Source of the DNA: Desulfamplus sp.
GTDB taxonomy: Bacteria; Desulfobacterota; Desulfobacteria; Desulfobacterales; Desulfobacteraceae
Direction: 5' to 3'
DNA length: 8,763 bases
NCBI GenBank assembly: GCA_015233755.1
Contig: JADFXA010000075.1
Span: 1 to 8,763 of the forward strand
Of the stretch, positions 1-7,370 are shown one piece after another (the stretch's first letter is position 1; each line of letters starts with the position of its first letter). The position numbers and the translations under genes are program-made. Under the pieces are notes generated by a model. That model was not told the DNA's origin. It searched no databases and worked only from the letters and a program-made list of their open reading frames with translations.

Positions 1-45
1 TGCCTCATCATCAACTACAAGAATTCTTGATTTTTCGCTAAACAT
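1..45 (-). CDS. Response regulator, N-terminal fragment (cut by window edge)
   Basis: Reading leftward from the ATG at 45-43, the 15 visible codons give MFSEKSRILVVDDEA, which is the first beta strand and acidic pocket (D12, D13) of a receiver domain. The start is supported by an AAGGAAG ribosome-binding site at 58-52, six bases upstream. The gene begins 26 bases after the stop of the large hybrid kinase, so it is very probably co-transcribed and is the obvious final phosphoacceptor for that kinase's HPt domain. The phosphorylated aspartate and any output domain lie beyond the window, so it cannot be said whether it binds DNA (TorR-like), turns over c-di-GMP or is a bare receiver. Confidence 0.8.
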   Translation of the reverse strand, partial: MFSEKSRILVVDDEA

Positions 46-71
46 TCAATGCTTCCTTATTCCTAATTCGT

Positions 72-3000
72 TTAAATCTGATTTGTTTCCAATCTGGTTA
101 TGAGTTTTTCAAGCTCTTTTTCAGCACCACCAAAATCAAGGTCATCAACATATTTCTTTATGGATTTAAGATGTTCAGGTAATATGTGTTCCTCAAGTGA
201 GTCAAGTAATGGCTCAATGCCATCTGTGCTATATTGTTCTATATTTTCTTTTAACTGATTAATAATTGATCTGATTGCATCTATATTTTTTATGTTTTTC
301 CTTTTATCTACTTTCTCATCTAATGTTTCTTCGTCTGTATCTGCTTCAAAATCTATTACATCTATTTGATCACTCTTTTTTAAATATTTAGATTTCAATA
401 ACTCTATCTCATTTAAAGTGTTTTCTAAAGATTTGGAGAGAATAGGAATAGTGTTTTTTATATCCATAATTGGCGATTTATCTTTTTCCGTAATTGGCGA
501 TAAATCCCCACTTTTCAACTTATGAAGTGCCAAATTGATTTGGGTTGCAATTTGAGCTAAATTTTTAAGAGATAGATTTGCAGCAACTCCTTTTACAGCA
601 TGGGTGATTTTATATGCTTCCTCAATATCAGTCTTTTTTTCCTCAATATTATTATTTTTTGAGGTGTTATCTTTTGTAGTACTATCATCAAATTTATCAA
701 AACTTATAAGCCCTGAAATTTTTGGCATAACATTGCCATAATCATCAGCAAATTTACTTAATGCTTGAATGTAAACTGAAACATCCTGCCATCTTTTTAA
801 ACCATCTTCAAAATCTATATATTGAGAGTTGTGAGTTAGGTTTGATTGGCTGATTGATTCTGCTTTTTTAATTAATTCTGAACTGTTTGAATCTAAACTT
901 GAAAATTCTAAACCCGAAGATTCAGAATTTGGAATATATTTATCCATTGTTTTGGCAAGTTCGTTAAAGTCAATCGGCTTGCCAACAAAAGAGTCCATAC
1001 CAGTAGTAATAAATCGCTTAACTTCATCTTTCATTACACTTGCGGTTAGAGCAACTATTGGAATATGTCCACCTCTAACCTCTTCTATTTGACGAATTTT
1101 AATAGTAGCTTCAATTCCGTCCATCTCAGGCATGTGGACATCCATTAAAATTATATCAAATTTTTCCTTCTCAAAAGCATTGACCGCTTCTAACCCATTC
1201 TTTGCAAGAGTTACATCATGCCCTTGAAGTTTTAACCGGGTTTTCACTAAAAGTGCGTTTGCATCAACATCTTCTGCAACAAGTATTTTAAAAGTGCGGG
1301 CAGACCTAAAAGAGCGATCAGAGCCGCGACTACCAATTAAAGGTGTTCCTCCCAAAGATGTTAAAATAGTGTCTGAGATTGCTGATGGCTCATCAACCTT
1401 TAACAATGGTAATGTAAATTCAAAAATACTTCCTTTACCCTCTTGGCTTTCTACCCATATTTGACCGCCCATAAGCTCCACAATCTGCTTTGATATGGTT
1501 GTTCCTAAACCAGTCCCGCCATATTTTCTTGTAGTTGAGCTGTCTGCTTGAGTAAATGGTTCAAAAATATTGGCAATGCGATCTTGTGCAATCCCAATTC
1601 CTGTATCTTCAATAGTAAAATGAAGAAGCATAGAACTATCTACCAGACCCTCCGGCATAACCTTTAATGTTACATTGCCTTTATGGGTAAATTTAATTGC
1701 ATTACCAACAAGATTTATTATAACCTGCCTTATTCTCAAAGCATCTCCAGAAAAGACACAAGATAGGCTGTCATGGATACTGTAACTAAACTCGACTCCT
1801 TTTTCACGGGCTTTTATATCCATGATTTGAAATATCTGTTCAATTAACCTGTTCAAACTAAACTCAACATTCTCAATTACAACTTTTCCGCTCTCAAGTT
1901 TGTTCATATCAAGAATGTCGTTTATTAAAGAGAGTAAACCTTTAGCAGAGTTATGGGCAGTAGAGAGCTGTTTTCGTTGGTCATTTGTAAGAGAGCCATC
2001 TTCAAGCACAAGCTCTAAAAATCCTAAAACAGAGTTCATGGGAGTTCTAATTTCATGGCTCATATTTGCAAGGAACTGACTTTTTATTCTATTTGCCCGT
2101 TCTGCTTCAACAACTGCCTGCTGAATTGCAATATCACGATTTTTAAGCGCACGAGTAGTAAGGATTGCTACAAGAGTTGATAAAAGGCAGCTTACAAGAG
2201 ATATTGCAACCAACACGGAAACACCCATAAGTCTGCGTTTACTTACCAATTCCGCCTGATGATGAAGATTTTGCTGAACCTGTTTTACAATTATCTCAAT
2301 CTGTTGAGACAAGGTCTTTGCCTCCTGTCTGCCTTGATTTAAAAGGGATATAATAGCAACCTCTTTTTCAATCTCCTTGCGCCTAATATCAAAGGGATTA
2401 AGTCTATTCTGCGTAATTTCAGTAAAGTTTTTTTCTATACGGCTAAGATTGACACTTAAGATGGGATTACGTTTTGAAAGCTCGCTTTTATCAAATTTTT
2501 TTAATGCCTGAAGAAAGATGCTTAAAGAGCGGCTTGCACGATTTTCAAGAGGAAATATATCATCAGAGTTGGCGGCATGAAGAGCCATATTTAAAAGACT
2601 TATAAGCAAAGAACTTTCTGCCTTTATATCTAAAGCGATCTGGAGAGGCTCAAGAGATGTCTCTATGAATATATTGATAAAAGAGCGTATATGCTCAGGA
2701 TCATCTCCTTTATCAATATTTTGAGCAATCATACGAGCAGTTCTTTTTCCTAAAAGTTTAGTTAAAGAGGTGGTTCCCCAGATAAGAGGTCCAAGAGTGT
2801 CATCAAGGTCAGCTTGAAGTTTTAATAAATTACCAAGTATCTCGTGTCTGTTTTTACTCAGATTAAATTTCTCTTTAACAATCTCACGTAAAGAACTCTC
2901 AATTATAGCAATCTTTTCTAAACTTTTTTCAACTTCTGCAAGGGTATCTGGGTCACCCATTTTATAAACACCTTGAAGATCGATTCTATTCTCTGTCATG

Positions 3001-3281
3001 TGTTTTTCAAACTCATCATAGATATTTTTTATATCATCTTCATTTGAAGCAGCAGTAATAGCAGGTGCACTTGCTGCAATAAGTGCTGTTCTTTCAGAAA
3101 GACGCATTGCAGCAAGTGTTGCAGGAAAAGTCTCTTTCTCTGTGGTGTTTATAACTTGTCCAAGATTATAAAGAGTATAAATCCCAAAACTTGATGCCAC
3201 AACAACAAGTATAAAGATAAAGGCAAAGGCACTATTCAGCTTTATGTAAAAACTTTCGGTCTTTTGAGTGTTTATTTTCAT
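72..3281 (-). CDS. TorS-like hybrid sensor histidine kinase (sensor-HisKA-HATPase-REC-HPt)
   Basis: This is a 1069-residue inner-membrane phosphorelay kinase. TM1 is at about 17-38 and TM2 at about 351-375. They flank a roughly 310-residue periplasmic region that looks all-helical; its start (FPATLAAMRLSERTALIAA) resembles the TorS sensor by eye. After TM2 only about 26 residues precede the H-box (SHEIRTP, His409), so there is no room for a HAMP domain. The ATPase has the N-box (Asn527), G1 (DTGIGI, Asp559), F-box (573-576) and G2 (GGTGLGTTIS, 588-597). The receiver spans about 664-783, with E670/D671, phosphoacceptor Asp714, Thr746 and Lys768. The HPt histidine is His894 in THAVKG. Both sides of the HPt core carry low-complexity, charged inserts (about 862-886 and 925-945), and a helical tail (about 1000-1066) follows. 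All phosphotransfer residues are present, so a His409-Asp714-His894 relay is expected. Start: the ATG at 3281 leads straight into TM1; its ribosome-binding site is weak (GCGGA about 11 bases upstream). The domain calls are firm; the TorS likeness is inference. Confidence 0.95.
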   Translation of the reverse strand: MKINTQKTESFYIKLNSAFAFIFILVVVASSFGIYTLYNLGQVINTTEKETFPATLAAMRLSERTALIAASAPAITAASNEDDIKNIYDEFEKHMTENRIDLQGVYKMGDPDTLAEVEKSLEKIAIIESSLREIVKEKFNLSKNRHEILGNLLKLQADLDDTLGPLIWGTTSLTKLLGKRTARMIAQNIDKGDDPEHIRSFINIFIETSLEPLQIALDIKAESSLLISLLNMALHAANSDDIFPLENRASRSLSIFLQALKKFDKSELSKRNPILSVNLSRIEKNFTEITQNRLNPFDIRRKEIEKEVAIISLLNQGRQEAKTLSQQIEIIVKQVQQNLHHQAELVSKRRLMGVSVLVAISLVSCLLSTLVAILTTRALKNRDIAIQQAVVEAERANRIKSQFLANMSHEIRTPMNSVLGFLELVLEDGSLTNDQRKQLSTAHNSAKGLLSLINDILDMNKLESGKVVIENVEFSLNRLIEQIFQIMDIKAREKGVEFSYSIHDSLSCVFSGDALRIRQVIINLVGNAIKFTHKGNVTLKVMPEGLVDSSMLLHFTIEDTGIGIAQDRIANIFEPFTQADSSTTRKYGGTGLGTTISKQIVELMGGQIWVESQEGKGSIFEFTLPLLKVDEPSAISDTILTSLGGTPLIGSRGSDRSFRSARTFKILVAEDVDANALLVKTRLKLQGHDVTLAKNGLEAVNAFEKEKFDIILMDVHMPEMDGIEATIKIRQIEEVRGGHIPIVALTASVMKDEVKRFITTGMDSFVGKPIDFNELAKTMDKYIPNSESSGLEFSSLDSNSSELIKKAESISQSNLTHNSQYIDFEDGLKRWQDVSVYIQALSKFADDYGNVMPKISGLISFDKFDDSTTKDNTSKNNNIEEKKTDIEEAYKITHAVKGVAANLSLKNLAQIATQINLALHKLKSGDLSPITEKDKSPIMDIKNTIPILSKSLENTLNEIELLKSKYLKKSDQIDVIDFEADTDEETLDEKVDKRKNIKNIDAIRSIINQLKENIEQYSTDGIEPLLDSLEEHILPEHLKSIKKYVDDLDFGGAEKELEKLITRLETNQI
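467..501. repeat. Short direct repeat inside the kinase HPt linker
   Basis: The 11-base sequence TAATTGGCGAT occurs at 467-477 and again at 491-501, a period of 24 bases, which keeps the reading frame. In the protein it gives the doubled SPI motif in SPITEKDKSPIMD (residues 928-940). It sits in the charged low-complexity segment after the HPt core and looks like a small in-frame duplication in a freely evolving linker. Confidence 0.6.
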
Positions 3282-3340
3282 TTTGTCTAAATTCCGCGTT
3301 TTTCTAATAGACTGTGGGACAAAAAAAGGAGCTTAGAGGA

Positions 3341-3386
3341 ATATAGGAACGATACAGATAAAACTATAATATAGGAATACCTATAT
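3341..3386. repeat. Repeated ATATAGG motif with inverted repeat between EAL and kinase genes
   Basis: ATATAGGAA occurs at 3341-3349 and again at 3369-3377. The second copy also forms a perfect 7-base inverted repeat with CCTATAT at 3380-3386 around a 4-base loop. The cluster covers the last codons of the EAL gene and part of the 82-base gap before the kinase. It is too weak and AT-rich for a terminator and no T-tract follows it directly. It could be a regulator site or a processing hairpin, or chance in AT-rich DNA. A separate T7 run on the minus strand (3327-3321) has no hairpin next to it. Confidence 0.3.
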
Positions 3387-4653
3387 CACAACACAAAACA
3401 CTACTATTTGAACCAATTGAGAATTGCATTGAAAGAGTAATGCACATGTGCGCCCCTGTAATAGATAGGTAAGGTCTTGTTACTTGGAGCTGTTCAGGGT
3501 GGAGAATAGCACGCTTTAGATAGTGACGTCTGAACCAATCTGCGTTTTTTGCATCTTCGATAGGTTTGAATCGTTTATCATTAATAACATGGTAGAGTTT
3601 AGAGACAATAGTGCTGCCAATCTGAATACCGTCAGTTCCAATTTGATAACATCGTATTACTGAACGCTCTAAAAACAGCCTTTTGCTGGCTTTCTTTAAC
3701 GACTCTCCATTTTTAATTTTTTCAACCACTTCTGTGAAGATAATCTTATAATTTTTTATCATCTCTTGAAATTGCTGATTTTCTGATATTGAAATAGCTT
3801 TGTACTTTTCAAATAGTGAGTCAAAATCTTTAAATTGTTTAAAGGGTGATGTTAAATTCGTAAATGGACGATTGAAGTAAAAACCCTGAACAAAATCAAC
3901 ATCGCTCTCAACAGCCATCATAGCCTGGTCCATAGTTTCAATTCCTTCCAACAAAACTAATGAACCAGCCTGATGGAGTAAAGAGACTATTCCAGAAAGC
4001 ATCTCTCTAACACGATCCTCTCCAGAAGCCCTCACTATAAAAGAGCGATCTAATTTAACAATATCTGGCTTGATGGTCCATATTCGGTCAAAATTAGAAT
4101 GACCAGAACCAAAATCATCAATAGCAATAAGACACCCGAGTGATTTGTAATAGTTGATTGTTTCAATCAATAATCTATTATCTTCAATAGGCTGTTCAAC
4201 AACCTCAATAACAATTCTATGAGCAGGAAAATTAAATAACTCAAGCAGCTCTTTGAAATATGAGCCATAAGCCTTTCCATTAAGAATGGTTTGTGGAGAG
4301 ACATTTAAAAATAACCAGTTTAAAGGATCATCAATAGCAAGAAAGTTATTTATATGGATATATCGGCATAGACGATCTAAGAAAATTTGATCCCAAGAAC
4401 TTCTTGACATGTTAAACAGAGATGAAGGATTTATAAATTCATTGTCTCTATTTTTTGCGCGCACTAATGCCTCATAACCTACAACACGTTTGTGAGCTAC
4501 ACTATAGATAGGTTGAAGTGCCGTGTAGAGTCTTAAATCGTATATTTTTCCAGTTAAAAACTTATTATTTTTATCTGCAGATTCCATTATGAATGGCAGG
4601 TTTAGAGTACCTTTATCTTTTTCACTACTTTGATCATTTTTTTCTATATTCAT
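3364..4653 (-). CDS. EAL-domain c-di-GMP phosphodiesterase with C-terminal sensor-like domain
   Basis: This is a 429-residue soluble protein with no signal peptide or membrane segment. The EAL domain (about 40-265) keeps the expected metal and catalytic positions: Glu61 in YEALVR, Asn117 in FLNVSP, Glu150 in IVIEVVEQ, the Asp179-Asp180 pair in DDFGSG, Lys200 in IVKLD, Glu236 in LLEGIET and Gln256 in VQGFYF. It should therefore be able to hydrolyse c-di-GMP to pGpG. There is no GGDEF domain. A helical linker (about 272-330) leads to a C-terminal domain (about 330-425) with the pattern W..R.Y...A, RPYLS and CITLS, resembling the PAS/Cache-type sensor domain that follows EAL in YkuI-like proteins (by eye, unverified). 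It starts 21 bases after the stop of the binding-protein gene. No good ribosome-binding site precedes the ATG, so translation may depend on coupling to the upstream gene. An alternative start at Met23 has no better site. Confidence 0.93.
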   Translation of the reverse strand: MNIEKNDQSSEKDKGTLNLPFIMESADKNNKFLTGKIYDLRLYTALQPIYSVAHKRVVGYEALVRAKNRDNEFINPSSLFNMSRSSWDQIFLDRLCRYIHINNFLAIDDPLNWLFLNVSPQTILNGKAYGSYFKELLELFNFPAHRIVIEVVEQPIEDNRLLIETINYYKSLGCLIAIDDFGSGHSNFDRIWTIKPDIVKLDRSFIVRASGEDRVREMLSGIVSLLHQAGSLVLLEGIETMDQAMMAVESDVDFVQGFYFNRPFTNLTSPFKQFKDFDSLFEKYKAISISENQQFQEMIKNYKIIFTEVVEKIKNGESLKKASKRLFLERSVIRCYQIGTDGIQIGSTIVSKLYHVINDKRFKPIEDAKNADWFRRHYLKRAILHPEQLQVTRPYLSITGAHMCITLSMQFSIGSNSSVLCCDIGIPIL

Positions 4654-4674
4654 AATATTGTTTTACTTATGATT

Positions 4675-5640
4675 TTAAAGAAGCCCATTCTTTTTAAGAA
4701 TTTCTGCGGCATTGGTTGAATCGATTATCATTGTCGGCAGCACTACATTTGGAGCTATCTTCTCGCCTCTAAGAAGTTTCATTGCCTGGCGGATACCTTC
4801 AGCACCCGGGGTCATGTAAAGAAATGTGGCTGTAAGATTTCCCTGATGCACCCATTTTATCCCCTCTGCTGGAATTGCATCAATTCCAAGAAACATTATT
4901 TCTTTTTCTCTGCCCATATCTTTGGCAGCAAGAAATGCACCATAAGCCATAGGGTCGTTATGTGCATAGACAAGATCAATCTTGTCAAATTTATCAAGAG
5001 CTTCAGCCATTATATCGTAAGCTAAATCCTGCTTCCAATCGCCATCTTTTGGTTGGATAAGATTTTTAATTCCCTTCTCTTGGCTGATTGATTCAGCAAA
5101 TCCTGAATGTCTGTCTTGTGCTGGAGTTGCTGCCATTCCTCCCCATATCTCAACAATATTTCCCTTTGCTTTACCTTTACCTCCAAGCCTTTTAACAGCG
5201 TATTCGCCAGCAGTTCTACCAATCAGCTTGTTATCTCCACCTATGAATTGAGTATATTTTTTATTAGATAGATCACGATCAAGAACAATAACAGGAATTC
5301 CTCTATCCATAGCTTTATTGACAACCGGTGTTAAATCTTGCGCAACCTTAGGCGAAATTAGAATTACATCAACCTTACGAGATATAAACTCCTCAACATC
5401 TGCAATCTGTTTTTGGGCATCGTCAAGCCCATCTCTGACCAAAAGTTCAATCTCAGGGTATTTGTCAGCCTCTATGCGAAGCTCTTTATTAAAGAGCAAC
5501 CTCCAAGGCTCTGTTATGGTTGCTTGAGAAAAACCAACCACATATTTTTTTGCGTCAGAAGCAAAAGAGATATTTTCTTCTCTTCCAAACATAGAAAAAA
5601 AACTTAATCCTATTAATATCAATACTATTTTAATTTTCAT
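4675..5640 (-). CDS. Periplasmic sugar-binding protein, RbsB/TorT-like (type I, Peripla_BP_4)
   Basis: This is a 321-residue secreted binding protein with a signal peptide (hydrophobic core about 4-18, likely cut near SFA|SDA at 27-28) and the two-lobed type I fold. Family signatures are VGFSQATITEPW (35-46), the VDVILISP strand (90-97), IPVIVLDRDL (115-124), GGDNKLIGR (134-142) and AHNDPMAYGA (226-235). Aligned by eye with E. coli RbsB, several ribose-contact positions are kept: Asp121-Arg122, Arg177, Asn228 and Asp254. The RbsB glutamine 235 position appears to be Tyr275. A pyranose or related polyol is therefore a reasonable ligand. TTG at 5658 would extend the frame by six residues, but AAAGGAGG at 5652-5645 lies inside that extension and fits the ATG at 5640, so ATG is chosen. 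No permease or ATPase gene is nearby; the EAL gene and kinase follow directly, which suggests a sensory role. TorT, partner of TorS, belongs to the same fold. Confidence 0.92.
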   Translation of the reverse strand: MKIKIVLILIGLSFFSMFGREENISFASDAKKYVVGFSQATITEPWRLLFNKELRIEADKYPEIELLVRDGLDDAQKQIADVEEFISRKVDVILISPKVAQDLTPVVNKAMDRGIPVIVLDRDLSNKKYTQFIGGDNKLIGRTAGEYAVKRLGGKGKAKGNIVEIWGGMAATPAQDRHSGFAESISQEKGIKNLIQPKDGDWKQDLAYDIMAEALDKFDKIDLVYAHNDPMAYGAFLAAKDMGREKEIMFLGIDAIPAEGIKWVHQGNLTATFLYMTPGAEGIRQAMKLLRGEKIAPNVVLPTMIIDSTNAAEILKKNGLL

Positions 5641-5644
5641 TTTT

Positions 5645-5652
5645 CCTCCTTT
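5645..5652 (-). promoter_or_regulatory. Strong ribosome-binding site that fixes the start of the RbsB-like gene
   Basis: AAAGGAGG on the minus strand is followed by four bases (AAAA) and then ATG at 5640. It is the best Shine-Dalgarno sequence in the window and excludes the upstream TTG at 5658 as the start. Strong initiation here fits a binding protein needed in excess over the kinase, whose own site is poor. Confidence 0.75.
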
Positions 5653-5680
5653 TATCAATACAATCTTTGACTTTAATTTA

Positions 5681-7198
5681 TCAGTTACTCAACCCCATAG
5701 AGGCTCTGTATATCTTTTTCTGATTTTCGCGTCCTAAACGATCTGTTATCTTCTCCCACTCAAGAGCAACTTTATCCATACCCTGCTTTATCTTCTGTTT
5801 TCCGTTAATTATTGCAGTAAGTTCAGCCTCTAAAACATTAATATATTCATCATATCCAAGTATTCGCAAATCAAGAGCAGCGTAGGGTGAGTCAAGACTT
5901 GCTTTTAAGACACTTAAAAACTCTGATGCTGCACGAGGCGAGAAGGCTTTGCTCCATTCATCAAGAGCAAAAAAATGAGAATAACGGTATGGATTTATTC
6001 CTGTTCCGCTCTTTACAACATCATGAAGGCTGTTTTCAGGATTTGAGAACCACATAATATAATCCCAAGCAGCATCTTTATTTGCACTATTTACTGGAAC
6101 GCTTGCTACCCAGCCGCCAAAGGCAAGAAATGGTGCTTGGAAAACATTTTTTTGTTTCTCCCACTTTTGGGTTTTGTTATTCCATATCTCTTTGGTTCCG
6201 GGCAGAACAAAATAGCCAACTTTATCAACTATTTTTGAGATTTTAGGATCTGCTGATATTTGTGCGGTATCACCCCAGTCAAGTGTCATGGCACTTTTCC
6301 CCTCTATAAATGCCATTCGGCTGTCAACAATATTGTAATTGACTGCATCAGGCGGGCAAAATTTAAGAATTTCAATATATTCAGTAACTGCACGTATCCA
6401 TCCTTCGTTATTTACCTGTGCCTTCATAGTCTCAGGATCAAAGAATTGACTACCTTTTTGTTCTGGGTGATTCACATAGGCTGAAACTCTGCTAAAGAGA
6501 TCCCAATAAGATTGACCTCCATGAGCAAATGGTTCTGATGTACCATAGAGCGGCTTGTCTAAAGTCTGCTTCTTTTTATCAGGATTAAAACCTGTGAAAA
6601 ATTCTGCAATATCACGGTATTGACTCCACGTTTCAGGAGGAGACAGCTCGTATCCATATCTTTTTTTAAAATTACTTCTATTTATATTATCTGCAAATAG
6701 GTCTTTACGATAGTAGCCATTAAAAAGATCGCCATCTACAGTAACTGCAATCCATTTTCCTTCCCATAGCATAAGTCTATCACGGTAAGTTGTATGAACA
6801 TCATCAAAAGTTTCGCTTTCAGTAAGCTTGATAGGTAATGGAGAAAGGAAATTATGAAAATCTCCAACCCATGAAGAAGCATATAAAATTACATCAAATT
6901 GAGATGGATTTGTGGAAATTCCATTTTTAAATTCCTGATAAAGTTCTCCAAAAGGATATTTTTTTACAACTGCTTTGCCCCCTGTTTTTTTTTCCCAACT
7001 CTTTGCATGTTCTGCAGCTGGTCCACCAATTGCTGGGGCATCTTGTACTCCTATGACAATAGCGCTTGATTCAAAACTCTTTACATCTGCTGTTACAAGA
7101 TGAGGGCATAAAGTAATTAGAAAGATAGATGTGAATATCAACACTATAAAATCTATTGACGGCATAAAAATAGAGGTTCTGCTTTTTTCTTTAACCAT
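5681..7198 (-). CDS. Extracellular solute-binding protein family 1 (carbohydrate ABC type)
   Basis: This is a 505-residue secreted protein, longer than the usual 400-450 for the family. A basic N-terminus and a hydrophobic segment (about 14-36) form a signal peptide, probably cleaved after VTA (residues 35-37). The cysteine at 31 is in a poor lipobox (ITLC), so a lipoprotein is less likely. Family 1 hallmarks are the first strand and helix with AAEHAKSWEKKTGGKA (61-76), FDVILYASSW (101-110), PPETWSQYRDIAEFF (187-201), an EGKSAMTLDWGD segment (299-310), GGWVASVP near 361 and AAWDYIMWFSNPE (376-388). The C-terminal segment has W..IT...G at about 481-489. Two-lobed proteins of this kind bind mono- or oligosaccharides. 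The start is supported by AAGGAG at 7210-7205, six bases before ATG. It is the first gene of the probable operon, 40 bases before the RbsB-like gene. No transporter membrane or ATPase gene is present, so its role may be sensory or it may feed a transporter encoded elsewhere. The exact ligand cannot be read from sequence. Confidence 0.92.
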   Translation of the reverse strand: MVKEKSRTSIFMPSIDFIVLIFTSIFLITLCPHLVTADVKSFESSAIVIGVQDAPAIGGPAAEHAKSWEKKTGGKAVVKKYPFGELYQEFKNGISTNPSQFDVILYASSWVGDFHNFLSPLPIKLTESETFDDVHTTYRDRLMLWEGKWIAVTVDGDLFNGYYRKDLFADNINRSNFKKRYGYELSPPETWSQYRDIAEFFTGFNPDKKKQTLDKPLYGTSEPFAHGGQSYWDLFSRVSAYVNHPEQKGSQFFDPETMKAQVNNEGWIRAVTEYIEILKFCPPDAVNYNIVDSRMAFIEGKSAMTLDWGDTAQISADPKISKIVDKVGYFVLPGTKEIWNNKTQKWEKQKNVFQAPFLAFGGWVASVPVNSANKDAAWDYIMWFSNPENSLHDVVKSGTGINPYRYSHFFALDEWSKAFSPRAASEFLSVLKASLDSPYAALDLRILGYDEYINVLEAELTAIINGKQKIKQGMDKVALEWEKITDRLGRENQKKIYRASMGLSN

Positions 7199-7370
7199 TT
7201 AATTCTCCTTATATATTAGAGTTTATGCAAAAGTTTAATATACAATTTTAGTTTATTATATAGATGAGTTAGTCAAATACTAAAAAAAGATGGGCTTATC
7301 AATATATTGCTCAAAAGATTGATCAAATATATGAAGGATTTTGAGGGCAAGAGTCTAAAACTATACAAGG
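7199..7370 (-). promoter_or_regulatory. Intergenic region with possible promoter and palindromes upstream of the binding-protein operon
   Basis: This 172-base AT-rich gap separates the lone receiver from the first binding-protein gene. A perfect -10 hexamer TATAAT lies at 7260-7255 on the minus strand, but the matching -35 position (TTAGTA or TTTAGT) is poor, so any promoter would be weak or activator-dependent. Upstream of it are CAATATATTG (7300-7309), TTGATCAA (7319-7326) and a 7-base inverted repeat CTCAAAA/TTTTGAG (7310-7316 with 7339-7345), which could form an operator. No convincing terminator is seen, so read-through from the receiver gene is also possible. Confidence 0.35.

Noticed and set aside
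3321..3340. Possible terminator between the EAL gene and the kinase (T7 run on the minus strand)
   Set aside because: The adjacent CCTCTAAGCTCC does not fold into a stem, so there is only a T-tract without a hairpin.
3364..3420. Frameshift at the end of the EAL gene
   Set aside because: The last residues (CCDIGIPIL) differ from the ending I would expect, but the other frames give no better continuation of the domain, so a natural end is the simpler reading.
5022..5607. Open frames on both strands overlapping the RbsB-like gene (5022-5222 minus, 5318-5527 plus, 5413-5607 plus)
   Set aside because: They lie inside a strongly supported binding-protein gene, have no ribosome-binding sites worth noting and show no recognisable domain; they are shadows of the real frame.
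6260..6484. Plus-strand open frame of 74 codons inside the family 1 binding-protein gene
   Set aside because: Antisense to a conserved coding segment, with no protein-like motif; a shadow frame.
7283..7316. Possible terminator after the lone receiver (T7 run near 7289-7283)
   Set aside because: The nearest inverted repeat has 7-base AT-rich arms, a 22-base loop and is about 20 bases away from the T-run; it is not a plausible intrinsic terminator.
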